Shown here: in pieces, positions 18,753 through 31,256 of the stretch | Layout: each line of letters opens with the position of its first letter | How positions within the stretch are numbered: position 1 is the stretch's first letter | NCBI RefSeq assembly: GCF_020360975.1 | Contig: NW_025408675.1 | Coordinates: 3,038,001-3,102,000 of the forward strand | Origin: Hirsutella rhossiliensis | Taxonomy: Eukaryota; Ascomycota; Sordariomycetes; Hypocreales; Ophiocordycipitaceae | Direction: 5' to 3' | Length of the DNA: 64,000 nucleotides | The notes under the pieces: generated by a model | The model's input: the letters and a program-made list of their open reading frames with translations, nothing else | The model's database searches: none | What the model was told of the DNA's origin: nothing | Program-made: the position numbers and the translations under genes

Positions 18753-19460
18753 ATGAAGACGCGAGTGCTGTCTTCGCCCGACACACATTCCACCACAGGA
18801 AGTGACACGCCTTTGGCCATTCTCAACAGGCCTTTGGGGCCGGAGTTCGTGCAGCGCAGAGCAGGTCCCGGCGGGAGCAAGCTGTCGTACCTGAGTAGCT
18901 CCGATGCCACGTATGTGGCCAACTTGGTGCTTGGCAATGACCGCTGGAGTACGGAAGTACTTCGCCAGGAGGAGAGTGAACCACGCCAGGAAGGCGGTAA
19001 GTGGGTGGTTGATGCAGTGTGCAGAGTCCGTGTGACCGTACATTGGGCGACGCGAGGAGCACCTACTTTCCATGAAAGCACTGGTTACGGTGGTGGCAGC
19101 AAGGGTGCGAAGACACGCGGTGACGCTGTGGAGATGGCCGTCAAGGAGGCGGAGACGGATGCGTACAAACGAGCCCTGTGCATGTTCGGTGAAGCAACCG
19201 GGAATTGCTTCTACGACAAGAATTATCTTGCATGGATTGAGAAGATGCGTACCCGAGAAGGGAAGCACGACCCCTCGAAGCAGTTTACGCATGAGCAGCT
19301 GTTGCGGAAATCAGCGCGTACATTGCCGAGAGGCAGTCAGCAGAGCCTTTCTTTCGAGTCTCAGAAGAACGGAGTCAAGGTTGCTGGGCCGTTGCGGGCG
19401 GTGCCCCCGGATGAGTTTTACGACGATGTCTTTGAAGACGATGTAGGGTTTGAGCTATAA
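18753..19460 (+). CDS. Rad52-family DNA-annealing protein, stand-alone N-terminal domain, 235 aa
   Basis: Predicted single-strand-annealing protein acting in homologous recombination. The Rad52 core is unmistakable: NRPLGPEFVQRRAGPGGSKL (25-44), YVANLVLGNDRW (54-65), then VDAVCRVRVTVHWAT, FHESTGYGGG (107-115), KEAETDAYKRALCMFGEATG (131-150) and NCFYDKNYL. Lys139-Arg140 correspond to the DNA-binding Lys-Arg pair of Rad52, and TGYG / GEATGN are conserved turn motifs. The C-terminal RPA/Rad51-binding part of canonical Rad52 is absent; after residue 170 come a short basic linker and an acidic tail (DEFYDDVFEDDVGFEL). This size and layout resemble yeast Rad59. The first ATG in frame (18753) was chosen; the frame is open further upstream but without ATG, and an ATG at 18691 is in another frame. 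No RIP damage. It is probably a paralogue, not the main Rad52, given its accessory location behind spacer copy B. Confidence 0.87.
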   Translation: MKTRVLSSPDTHSTTGSDTPLAILNRPLGPEFVQRRAGPGGSKLSYLSSSDATYVANLVLGNDRWSTEVLRQEESEPRQEGGKWVVDAVCRVRVTVHWATRGAPTFHESTGYGGGSKGAKTRGDAVEMAVKEAETDAYKRALCMFGEATGNCFYDKNYLAWIEKMRTREGKHDPSKQFTHEQLLRKSARTLPRGSQQSLSFESQKNGVKVAGPLRAVPPDEFYDDVFEDDVGFEL

Positions 19461-19617
19461 TCACTTGAGTTTCCTGTCCGCTGTCATATAATCCGACGGC
19501 ATGCCGGCCGGGGAGTGTGAAACACGTACCTTCTCTTCTCGATGACCATAATGATTGCCACTTCGTTGCACGTGAAACGACCATTCTTTCAACAACGCCT
19601 GGCTACAGACTTGAGTG
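19461..19617. other. 3' flank of the Rad52-like gene
   Basis: Short region between the stop codon and the next spacer copy. Nothing else is seen. Confidence 0.4.
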
Positions 19618-20364
19618 TCACAAGATAAGTGATGTAGATGCAAGATAGCAAGCCAACCCCGTTCACAAGGAACCGCCTCCTTATTCAACCCCGTAGGGCC
19701 CAGGCAGAACTACGAGCCCACCGCGCGTAGCCCCGAAGACGCAGTCGGAGGGCCGTGTAAGCGTTGCGCCGAGTGACCGAAGGGAGCGCGAGCGTTCTAC
19801 CGCACCGACCAACGGGAGGGAGGACAACCCCCAGTAGGGAGCCTGGAGCGAAGCGACAGGTGACTGCCAAGCACACAGACTTGAGTGGTAGAGATAGTCC
19901 GCGAGTGGGCGAGCGGATTGGGCGCACGCGAACGGAGTGAGGAGGTGAACGGATGTGAATATGTCTGACCGGAGGGAGTTGTCTGAGCGGAGCGAGCAGA
20001 GCGATAAGAGGAGCGAGAACACGACTGGAAGGAGTACACGAACAATGTGAGTCCAGTCTGATGCACGCGAACAAGAGTGAGCACCCGGGACCCTTATATG
20101 CGGAGGAAGCGAGGGAGGGAGAGAATAATGAAAGACCGACTGAGTGACTGGAGCATCTATGTTTGGTTATACGGGTCCCCTGCGCCCCCGCGCCCCGACC
20201 TCGAGACTCAGAGGGAGGATGGAACGCACGTGACTGACCCAGGGTAAGCAGCAACCGAGAGACGAAGGAACAAGGGAAGACTGCAGCCGTAACCCGAATG
20301 GACGAGAGAGACAGAAGGTGGTGGGTATCACCAATCGGACGCGAGGAGGATGGTGGCCATACTA
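19618..20364 (+). repeat. Accessory spacer repeat, copy C, left part
   Basis: Third spacer copy, beginning at CACAAGATAAGTGATGTAGA. It holds CCCCGTTCACAAGG, AGTCGGAGGGCCGTGTAAGC, GAACGGAGTGAG (about 19,930), GAGCGGAGCGAG (about 19,985), and the inverted arms GGGACCCTTAT (20,087 on) and an imperfect ATACGGGTCCC (about 20,169). It stops abruptly at TA (20363-20364), where the 27-kb insertion begins. Its continuation, with the promoter box, lies at 47,647-47,732. Confidence 0.75.
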
Positions 20365-20440
20365 CGGTGGCATATTAGCTAAGGTCCGTAAAGTGTGCTA
20401 AAACCTAAACCTACTAAATTACTATATTACTTTATTTATA
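20365..20440 (+). repeat. Left terminal inverted repeat (76 bp)
   Basis: Starts CGGTGGCATATTAGCTAAGG and is preceded by TA. It pairs with 47571-47646. Where the arms differ, the left copy mostly has T where the right has C (or the strand equivalent). Confidence 0.85.
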
Positions 20441-21542
20441 AAAATTTCTTTAATTTAGATTATATACTTAGTCTCTACTCTTTATAATACGACTAGTAAA
20501 AGACCTTAAGTATATATAAGACGTAATTCTTTTTTCTTTTTATTAAGGATATTCTAACTAGATTATCCTCTAGCATATAAATAAGCGCCTTATCGCTTAA
20601 GAGCCTATAGACTCTTTAGCGCTAGCTTTCTACTTAGGGACTATCGCGGTAGGTTAATCTTAAGTCGTTATACGAGGATATTACCGAAATTTATACTACT
20701 AAGGCGCTAGACTAAGAGATTCTTTACTAAGTTAATTAAATACTTCCTATATAAAGGAGTTAAAGTATTAGCCTATAAACCCTTAAGATATCTCTTACGT
20801 TATAGGGCCTTACCCGGTAGTAGTATACTTAAGTATTAGACTAGCTTATTTAATATATATACTTTTACTTTTATACCTATAGATTTAATATCGCTTTTAT
20901 CCTTTAAGATATCTAGTATTAAGATATACTTTAAGTATCTCCTTTTATAATTCGATATATTTACTAGGAGAATAGGATAAAAAGACGTTTCTATATAAGT
21001 AAAGAAAGAGAGGCTGCCTTTTAAGTTATAATTATATTCCTTAAAAAAGGCCTTTAAGAGTCTTTTATAATTTAAGGCTTTAAAAAAGGCTACCTTTATT
21101 ACTATATATAATAAAAGGGAAATATCTTAGTCTTATTAAATCGCTTTTATAATTTCTATTAGTTAATTCTCCTTAAGGAAGTTTAATAATATTAAGAAAA
21201 GAACTTTAAGTATTATATAGACTTCTTAGTCCTAGGACTAAATTTCCTTTAGTACCTTAATAAGTATAAGAAACTAAAGAAATTTAGGTTTTAGATATAC
21301 GCTTATATTAATATATACTTATAGTATATTATTTAGTTTTATATTAGCTAACCTATAACTATATCTTTAAGTACTCTTAAGTAGTATTTATATATAATAT
21401 AGCGGCTTAAGATATAGCTATTCTTTACTCGCTTAGACTATCGCGTTAAGACGCCTTTCTAGGTAGTAGCCTAAGTAATACTTACTTAAGCTAACTTAGC
21501 TAAAATCTTATATAAGGATAAGGTAGGGAATTAGTACTAGTA
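20441..21542. mobile_element. Core of the TIR element, left segment (RIP-mutated)
   Basis: AT-rich DNA with almost no CA or TG dinucleotides. No reading frame can be followed. It lies between the left TIR and element X and presumably belongs to the host transposon. Confidence 0.5.
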
Positions 21543-21870
21543 CTAATTATTACGGAGTAAGTAGAGGTATAGGCTTAGGTACGGTCCGTTAAAAGAAGGT
21601 TAATAATCTATAAGGGGGAAAAGAAAGAAAAGTATAGGCCTAGCCTATATAAGCGCGGAGGCCGCTTATATATAGACTTAGCCTAGACCCTAGTCTAGGC
21701 CTATATAGGGCAAAAACCCTTATATTATACCCCTACCTAGCTTTTAAAGAGGCGCGCCTCTAAGTAATACCTAATACTACGCCTAAGGGGACGGAACCCT
21801 CGCGCGGACTATATACGCCTAGTCGTAGAAAAAATATTAGTAAATAATATATAATACCCTTCTAAGCGAG

Positions 21871-22340
21871 TATTACGACTACGGTTAGCGGGCTATAGGA
21901 GAGCCGGCTACGTTTACGTAATAAGGTGGCTCGGAATAATAGTTAGGATAAGAAGTTACTTAGGCTTAGCTTACCTAGAGCGTCTATAAGCTAAGTAAGC
22001 CTTATATAGATAGATTACTACTTAGGAGCATAGCTTATAAGTAAGCTATAGTAAGCTATAAAGGGGATTACGGCCTAGACCGTAATCTAAGGATAGTCTC
22101 TATAGGTATATATAGCTACCTACTTTTACTCCTTTAGATAGATAGCTCTTTAGCTTTTAATATAAATCTTTATTACGATTCTATCTTTAATTTTAATTAC
22201 TTAGTTATAGTCTATAGTTTATAACCTCTAACTTATTACTAATATAATATACTTATTATTACTTAGACTACGCCCTATTATATCTACTAATATAAACCCC
22301 TTAATAGGTTTATCCCTTAAGAATAATACTAGTCGTTATA
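21871..22340 (+). repeat. Gypsy 5' LTR (470 bp)
   Basis: A same-length copy of 29234-29703, preceded by the duplication GCGAG. A third copy, linked to the same internal start, is at 53556-54042. Confidence 0.88.
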
Positions 22341-25300
22341 CGTTAAAAGCTCTTATTTAATATAATACCGCGTTACTTTAAGTAATATCGTAACTATTAA
22401 TATACCTATATAGTAAGCTAGATTAACTAACTCTAGAGCTACTATATCGCCTTAGGATATAATACGCGAAATTATCGTCTTTTAATATAAAGTATAGTTA
22501 CTTAAGAACGGAAGAGGTAATAGATAAGTTAGGGACCTTAGAGAAGTAGTTAAACTAAAATAGCTAGGACTATTTAATAGTACTTATAGTACGCTTTAAG
22601 ACTTTCTTACTTAACTTAAGGCCTACTATTAGTTTTACCTTACTAAACTTTTAGACCTAGTCGAAAAGGTACTCTATATAGGAAATTATTTATCTAGAAT
22701 AGTACTTGCTTAGTTTAAACCTATTATAAGGAACTTTCTCGATAACTAACTAGCGCGATAAGATAATAAAATAGATAAAGTCTTTACTAGTTTCTAAGAA
22801 TTTAAAGAAGCTATTATAAAGGTATTTAAAATAACTAATAAGGAATAAGAAGCTAAATAGAAACTTTAAGAACTCTAGTAAAGGATCTTAATATTAAATT
22901 ATACTATAAAGTTCTATTAAGTTACCTTAAAGCTTAATTAAGATAACGAACCTCTTATATTACGATTCTATAATAAGCTTAAAAAAGAAGTTAAGGACGA
23001 GCTTTATAAGGAAAATTAACCTAATAACCTCTTAGACTATATTACTATAGTAGCATAAATCGACGATAGATAGTATATACGACGCTAAGAAAAGAAATAA
23101 GGAAGAGGAAACTAAAACCCTTCTTATAGGAATAACTTTAACCGACGCGCTAACTATAAGAAGAAGCGCGAAACTCTTATTACCTATGCCTATATAACTA
23201 ACCTAAGTAGGATAGATCTAGATATAATATAGAAAAGCAAAGGAAAGTATTTTAACTATAGGAAACTTAGATATTACTTTAAAGAATATAGATAACCTTA
23301 TAAGGAGAAGAAAACCTACTAAGCACTAGCCTTAGAAGGTAAGAAATACTTAAACGCTACTAATAGATAAGAACTAAAGTATAAACTCCTTAGTTAGACT
23401 ATATACTATAACGACGAATATATAGTATACCTAAGCGATAAGAACGGTATTAAATAGTTCTTAAAGCTATTAAAAAAGACTATTATAATAATATAACGAA
23501 GGGATCTTAAAATATAGAAATAAGTTAAATTCGTAGAACTAAAATACCCTTATCTTAAAGGAGTCTCCTAAGACTAGATTAAGAAAAACGGTAAACGATT
23601 CTAGGAAGATATATAAAGTAAAAATCGATAATAATAATAAGCAGTCTATAAATAATATAATAAAGAAGATATAGATATAGCCCTTATACTTACGAAACTT
23701 AGATAATAACTTAAAGAGGAATAATAAAGTATTAATAATATAAGCTTTAAAGAATAAGAAATACCTAAAGAAATAGAAGATAAGAACGAACTTATACTAC
23801 TACCCTTACTACTAAGGGAAAATACTATAATTAGAAAATACGCTCTATACTTTAAAGAATTTAAAGAAATACTTAAAATTAGAACCTAATAAATACCTTA
23901 AATTCTTATAGAAAACTAATAAGCTATATTAATTTAATATTAACCGGTACTATATAAAGGAGACTATACTATAGCTATCGCTATAGTTAATACCTTTATA
24001 GCTCTATAATAAGAATAGTAATTATAAGAAGAATTTAAAGACGATCTATAAATACTACTTACTTATAAGTATTATAAGTATATTTTATAGATATTATACG
24101 TTTACTTAGATTATATAATATACTTTTAGATAAAGACGTAATATAACGCCTTCTTAGTTAGGTTTAAGGGATAAGTACTTTCGAAACCCTACTTAAGTAT
24201 AGAACTAAACTACTAGAAAATCGATTAACGCTACCTAAACGACTAAGTTATATTATTAAAACCTAATTATAGCACGCTACTTAAATACCGCGATAATTAT
24301 AGTTTATTAACGAGATATCTTTTAGAAATATATAAAATCTATAAATACGCTAAAATAAAGGAATAGTATAGTACTACTTACTCTAAGGTATCTAAACCCT
24401 TAATCTTTTAAAGACTTAAATAATAAGTTAAATATAATAAAGAAGATTATAATAAATATATATACCTAAACTATAAAGTTTATAAATATAAAAAAGTATA
24501 AGTATAGTATAAACGATATAACAGTATACTAAAAGATTATTAGTAATATATATAAAGGCTATAAGCTATATTTAACTAAGGAAAAATCGATATAGAAATA
24601 CTATATAAAAAATAAAAAGACGCTAAACGAAAACTTAACCTTTAATATTAAAATAAATAGAATTCTAAAGTATAGTATATAATTAACTATAAAGTAATAT
24701 AATATAAACGATATAGCGTTAAGAAATAAGAAATCTTTAATTAGCTATAAGAAATTACTCTCTTAAGCCCTAATACGATACTATACGACGAAAATATAAA
24801 GAAATAATATTAATAATAAATTAAAGAAGAATACCTAAATAAAATAAATAAGGACTAAGTAAAAAACAAGGTATACTATCTATAAAAGGGCTATAGACTA
24901 GCACGATATAATAAGATCTAAGGACCCTATATATAGTAATAGTAAACTATAGCGACTAAATAGTATTAGATATCTAAATCGCGGGATATTATATATATAT
25001 ACTTTTAGACTATAGCGCGATAGGTAATTACGTTTTACTTAGAGCCGTTAATCGTTACCGACTTATATAGAGATATAAGATAGATCTATATAAACTTATA
25101 AATATTAAAGGAGAGGCCTTTAACTATAATAATAGAATTATTAATATAAAGATTAATTACCTCGATATTAATATCTAGGGCTATAATAAATAAGTTAACT
25201 TTAATATTATAGATATTAAAGAATATAACCTTATATTAAGGCTTCTATAGCTATAAGAGAGTAACCTACTAATTAACTAGAAAACTAGCTAGCTATATTA

Positions 25301-28300
25301 AAACGAAGATATAAGTTTCTAGGACTAATAGACTTAAAAGAAAGTAAAATTTTATAATAATTTAGCTATTAAATAGAAAAATAAGGATAACCGTTTAAGT
25401 AAATTATTATACGCTTTAGCAATATAAATAAAAATAGTAACTAAACTAGCGGATATAATAAAATCGATTAATAAGACCTACGTACTAACTAATATAGCTA
25501 TATAACCTAGTATCTAATATAAATAGAATAAAGGATATAATATAAAGATCTAAAGAGTTATTACTACTTTAAGGAAAGACCTTAAATAAATTAATAAAGA
25601 GCTTAAGTTAAGAGAAACTAGCTCTTAAAAGAAAGAATAAAGCCTATAAGATAGAATAAAAAATATCCCTTAAAAATACTAGAAATATAATAAACTCTTT
25701 AAGAAAGAACTTAAGATAGGGTTACTTAAATATAGCTAATAGGACCACGAAATTTATCTTAAAGATAGAATAATGCCGACGTTCTATAAAATCTATAACT
25801 TAAACGAAAAGTAACTATAAACGCTATACGACTACCTTAATAAGAATCTATAAAAGGGATATATATAAATATTAATATCTAAAGTAAGCTATCTAGTTAT
25901 ATTTATTTTAAAGAAAAATAGTAAGCTACGACTAGTTATTAACTATAGACGCTTAAACGATATTATAATAAAAGACTAAATACTATTACCGCTTATATTA
26001 GAATTACGAGATTAATTATATAGTAAAAAATAGTTTATAGCCCTTAACCTTAAAAGCGCCTATAACTTAATATATATAAAAAAGGGATATAAATAGATAA
26101 TAGCTTTTAGAATAAAATTCGGACTATTTAAATATCTAGTAATACTATTTAGACTTATAAATATACTAGCTACCTTTTAATAGATAATTAATAATATCCT
26201 ATATAAATACTTAGATATCTTTATAGTAGTATACTTAGATAATATCTTAATCTTCTTAGATACCTTAGAAGAATATAAGGAATACGTCTATAAGGTACTC
26301 CGCGTACTTTAAAATATAAAGTTACTAGTTAAACTAAAGAAAAGTAAGTTCTATATATAAGATATAGACTTCCTTAAATATACGATCTTATTAAGAGAGA
26401 TATAAATATAATAAGATAAGATTAACTTAGTTAAAGAATAGCTAACGCTAAAGAAAGTTAAGGATATATAAAGTTTCCTAGGATTTATAAATTACTACTA
26501 ACGATTTATTAAAGATTTTAAAAAGATTATAGTACTACTATATAACTTAATAAAGAAGGAAAAAGAATTTATATAAGATAATAAAGCTAATAAAGCTTTT
26601 AAATATATTAAGACTATAATTATATAAGAACTAGTCTTAACTACCTTTAATCTAAAATAATAAATCGAACTTAAAACCGATATATTAAACTTTACTCTAA
26701 GAGTATAAATTAAATAAAAGGATAATAAAGGAAGACTATAACTAATTATATTTTACTCGAAAAAGCTATATAGTATAGAACTGAATTACCTTATTTATAA
26801 TAAAGAATTCCTTATAATTATTTAAGCTTTTAAGGAATTTTAATACTACCTTCTTAGAAGTAAGTATAAAGTTAAGGTTTATATAGATTATAAGAATAAC
26901 TTATATTTTATAACGATATAATAGTTAAACGGACGATAGATTTAATAGGCCGAATACTTATTAAAATTTAACTATAAAATAATCTATAGAAAAGGAATAA
27001 AAAACGGTTAAGCTAATACCCTTAGTCGATAAAGTAACTATAATATAAGGGCACCTATAGCGAAAGGATAACTCCTAGAAATTAACGAAAATAAAAACTA
27101 CTAGTAACGATAGCTAAATATAATATTTAAAGTATAACCTAATAACTCGACTTACTAAAAGATCCTAAAATAAGTAAAAGAATATAAAGTACTAAATAGA
27201 TATAATATAAGATATTTAGAAGTTCTAATATATAAAAATAAAATCTAGATACTACTAGAATTATAAGATAAAGTTATATAAGATATATATAAATATCTAA
27301 TATATAGATACTAGGGAATCTAAAGAATAATAAAACGGATTAAACGATAATATAACTTCTTATAGCTTAAAGAAGTAGTATAATAAATTATTAAAGAATA
27401 TAAACTTTATATATAAAGTAAAGCTAAATAATATAAACTATATAGAGAATTATAACCGCTACTAGTACTAGAGAAACTATAAGATTTAATACCTTTTAAC
27501 TATAATATAAAGCTATTACTATTAAAAGAACCTATAACTAACGTTAAGTATAATAGTATATTCGTTATTACTAATAAATTAATAAAGTATAGATACTTTT
27601 TACTATATAAAGAAGTAAGTAATATACAAGAGCTAGTATATATATTCCTATAAATAATTATTAGTAATTATAGACTATTAAACGAGATTATCTTTAATAA
27701 AGGAAGTATATTTATAGCTAAATTTTAGTAAGCTCTTATAATATAATTAGGGACGAAATATAAGCTAAGTATAGCTTATTACCTATAAATAAATAGATAA
27801 ATAAAACGACTTAACTAAACGATTAAATAATATTTATAATACTATATTAGCTATAAATAAAACGATTAAGTTAAATAGCTACTAATAGTATAACTAGCTT
27901 ATAATAGCTTAGTTATAGAAATAACTAAGCTCTTACTAGTATACGCTAATTATAGATATAACCTAGAAGTATTTAAGGTTACTTAATAAGGACTATAAGC
28001 GGAACGAGCGATACTATAAGTAGATTAGCTATAAAAATTATATAAAGAAATATAATAAGAACTTTAATTTATTAGAGAACGAATATCTACTTACTATAAT
28101 CGAAAAAGATTATAGGGACTAATCTTTTAAGAGGGGGATATAGTCTACCTTATATAACGAAATATTAAAATAAAACGACTAAGTAATAAATTAGATTTTA
28201 AGAAACTTAGACCGTTTAAGGTTAAGAAAGCTATTTTAAAAGTTAACTATAAACTTTCGCTATTAACGATAATATAGATATACCTAATATTTTATATCTT

Positions 28301-29233
28301 ATTATTAAAACTAGTACTATAAAACGCTAAACTATAGGATAAAATTAAAGTCGACGATAATTAAGAATATAAAGCTAAATAAATACTAGATATAAGAAAA
28401 TAAGGTTAGTAATAAGAATATTTAGTTAAGTAGAAAGGATATAGACTAGAAGAAAATACTTAGGAGCTACTTAAGCACTTAACCTATTATAGTTCTTTAC
28501 TTCGATAGTTCTACTAATAAAATCTACCTTAGGTATCGTAAAATCGCTTAATAAACTAATAGTATTCTAATTAATTATATTAAATCTACTTATAGACTAA
28601 ATATTAACTACCGCTTTAGATTCTTAGCGCTTAGCCTTATTAAGGTTATCTAAGAAATAAAGGCCCTAATAAACTATCTTAGTACCCTTTATCTTTAGCT
28701 AGCGCTTTTAATAGCGAAGCCGCGCTAAATAAGCTAAGGCTTTATTTAGATTAGCTTAAGCTTTTAATATTCGCTCCTTAGTAATTTCTTCTTCTTTATT
28801 TAATCGATCGGACTTTAGATTTATTCGGGATACTAGGAAATACGTTAGCTATAAATAATAAGTAGGATAACGAAGTTACCTATAAGAGCTAATCGCTATA
28901 CCTAATATATTATAGGAACGACCCCGCTATATATATTTAGTATACTTAAAAGATTTCTTTAGTATTTTATAGCGGAAGCCGCGTAATAAATAAAAAGAAT
29001 ATAGTATAACGTTAAAACTAAGACGATTAATAGACTTAGCTAAATAAATACGCTTAAGGGTCTTATAAGAATAATCCTTTAATACGCGACTAGATATACT
29101 ATTAGTAGTATATCCTAAGAGATAGAAAGGACGAAATAGGGAATATATATACGCGCGATAAGGGTATATATATATATAGCGGCTAAGGTAGTAGTAGGTC
29201 TTATAGATAAGACTAAAAGGAAGGGAGATATTA

Positions 29234-29703
29234 TATTACGACTACGGTTAGTAGGCTATAGGAGAGCCGGCTATATTTATTTAATAAGGCGACTTAGAAT
29301 AATAATTAGGACGAGAAGTTACTTAGGCTTAGCTTACCTAGAGTATACGTAAGCTAAGTAAGCTTTATATAGATAGATTACTACTTAGGAGTATAGCTTA
29401 TAAGTAAGCTATAGTAAGCTACGAAGGGGATTATAGCCTAGACTATAATCTAAGGATAGTCTTTATAGGTATATATAGCTACCTACTTTTACTCCTTTAA
29501 ATAGATAGCTCTCTAGCTTTTAATATAGATCTTTATTACGATTCTATCTTTAATTCTAATTACTTAGTTATAGTCTACGGTCTATAACCTCTAACTTATT
29601 ACTAACGTAATATACTTATTATTACTTAGACTACACCCTATTATATCTACTAATATAAACCCCTCGATAGGTTTATCCCTTAGGAATAATACCGGTCGTT
29701 ATA
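29234..29703 (+). repeat. Gypsy 3' LTR (470 bp)
   Basis: Matches the 5' LTR base for base apart from scattered C/T and G/A differences. Followed by GCGAG. Confidence 0.88.
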
Positions 29704-31256
29704 GCGAGCTTCTTAGATAGACTATATTATTAGTAGGCGCCGCGCCCTAAGAGTCGGGCTTTAGTACTTTTAGCTAAGGAGTAAAAGTATATAGAATAGC
29801 GTATAGCTAGCTTTAGTAAGCTTATAGTATCCCGCCTCCCTTATATCGGCGTATAGTAGTAGCTCTTAGTACTATAATATAAGGGACGGTACTTTAGTAT
29901 ATAAAGCTCCGCTCCCTCCTATATAAGGCTATATAGGTACTCCCTTTCGCTATAGTTATATTATATTAGCGGCCTTCCTATATCTTAGCCGCCCTTTCGG
30001 TCGCTATAAGTATACGTCCCGTCTATATAGTAGCTACTACTATACGCGAGGGGACGCTAATAAAGCCTATAAAGGCGTTACTAAGATTACTTATTACTAG
30101 AGTCGCTATCGTCGAACCTAACCTCCTTTCCGTCCTAGCGCGTACGCCCCTCTACTACTTAGAGTATATTTACCCGCGCCTCCTAGCGCGGGCACTTTAA
30201 AAACTAGTAGGATTTACTACCGTAGCCTATATAGAGACCCTCTTATTACTACCTCTTTCTATCCTTAGTCCTTAAGGCAGAGATAGAGATATCTATAGTA
30301 TTACTAGTATTATCCTTTTCTTATACTATAGAAAAAAAAAGAAACTTATTACTACTAAGCTCGCGAAGAAGGTAGATAAGATCGGTATATATATCTAGTA
30401 ATATAGATCTTTCGCTTAGATAGGTATACTAATTTATATTTAAGCTTATAATAAGGTAATTATACTTTACTATATCGGGCTAGCTATATATACTTACTCG
30501 ATAAAGTACCTCTTTAAACTATATAAGGTAGGCTAGAATAGCTTTACTCCGCTTTTAATAGAGCGTTATAATCTCTTAGCCTACCGACTTAGCTATATTA
30601 AGTTCGCCGTAATTAATATAGAGCTTTATAAGGAGGTCGGCTAGTCTATTTATATTAGTACGCGTAAATAGTAAGAGATACCTTTATAGGCGTAAGGATA
30701 GGCTTACGTAAAGATAGTCGAATTAGGCGCGGATATCCCTTATTATAGCGCTATCGGTATAGAGCTTTACTTTTATATAAAGTAGCTATAGCTCGAGCTC
30801 TAAGGAAGAGCTATCGAACTTACTAAGGTATAATAGTACCGCTCTTAGTTATATAGAGCCCTACTATTATAAGAGGCTCTTAATTACCTAGGCGAACTAA
30901 GTATTATATTTACCTTAATTTTACGATTATAGGAGTATAGATATTTCGTATATATATATACTAGCGCGGGCGGTTTAACTAGACTAAGTAATTAAACGTT
31001 AGCTTTAAAGGTACCTAAAAATAGCTATTCTATATATAGGGATATAGAGAGGGTAAAATAAAGGGTAGATTATATTATTATAGAGTAGGTAAAGGTATAG
31101 GCTTAGGTACGGTCTATTAAAAGAAGGTTAATAATCTATAAAGGGGAAAAGGAAGAGAAGTATAGGCCTAGCCTATATAGGTATAGAGGCCGCTTATATA
31201 TAGACTTAGCCTAGACCTTAGTCTAAGCCTATATAAGGCAAAAGCCCTTATATTAA

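Larger units (their letters stand above)
21871..29703 (+). mobile_element. Gypsy (Ty3-type) LTR retrotransposon, complete in length but RIP-inactivated, 7.8 kb
   Basis: LTRs at 21871-22340 and 29234-29703 are both 470 bp (TATTACGAC...GTTATA). The target duplication GCGAG is at 21866-21870 and 29704-29708. A purine tract (AAAAGGAAGGGAGATAT) sits just before the 3' LTR. Reading through RIP stops on the plus strand gives, in order: a gag zinc-knuckle remnant near 23,250 with its Cys and His positions turned to Tyr; an RT with YLDN in place of YLDD (about 26,226-26,276) followed by LGFINYYRRFI-type sequence near 26,480; RNase H near 26,770; and an integrase core at about 27,550-27,820. The order RT-RNase H-INT defines Gypsy. 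No frame is open. Confidence 0.88.
21548..31252. mobile_element. Element X: short-LTR, non-autonomous retroelement (177-bp LTRs), split by a Gypsy insertion
   Basis: Direct repeats at 21548-21724 and 31076-31252 are both exactly 177 bp, begin TATTA and end CTTATA (TG...CA before RIP). The target-site duplication CTAAT is at 21543-21547; its right copy is 37541-37545, beyond Copia 1, which inserted one base inside the LTR end. After removing the Gypsy element the internal part is only about 1.5 kb, too short for a full pol, so X is non-autonomous. A purine-rich stretch just before 31076 could be the polypurine tract. The internal segment 29709-31075 is somewhat less AT-rich and has no identifiable protein. 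Confidence 0.75.

Noticed and set aside
19685..20254. Minus-strand frame of 189 aa in spacer copy C (and similar frames in copies B and E)
   Set aside because: The Ser-Leu-Arg-rich product arises from the repeated 12-mers and differs between copies by frameshifts. It is a by-product of the repeat.
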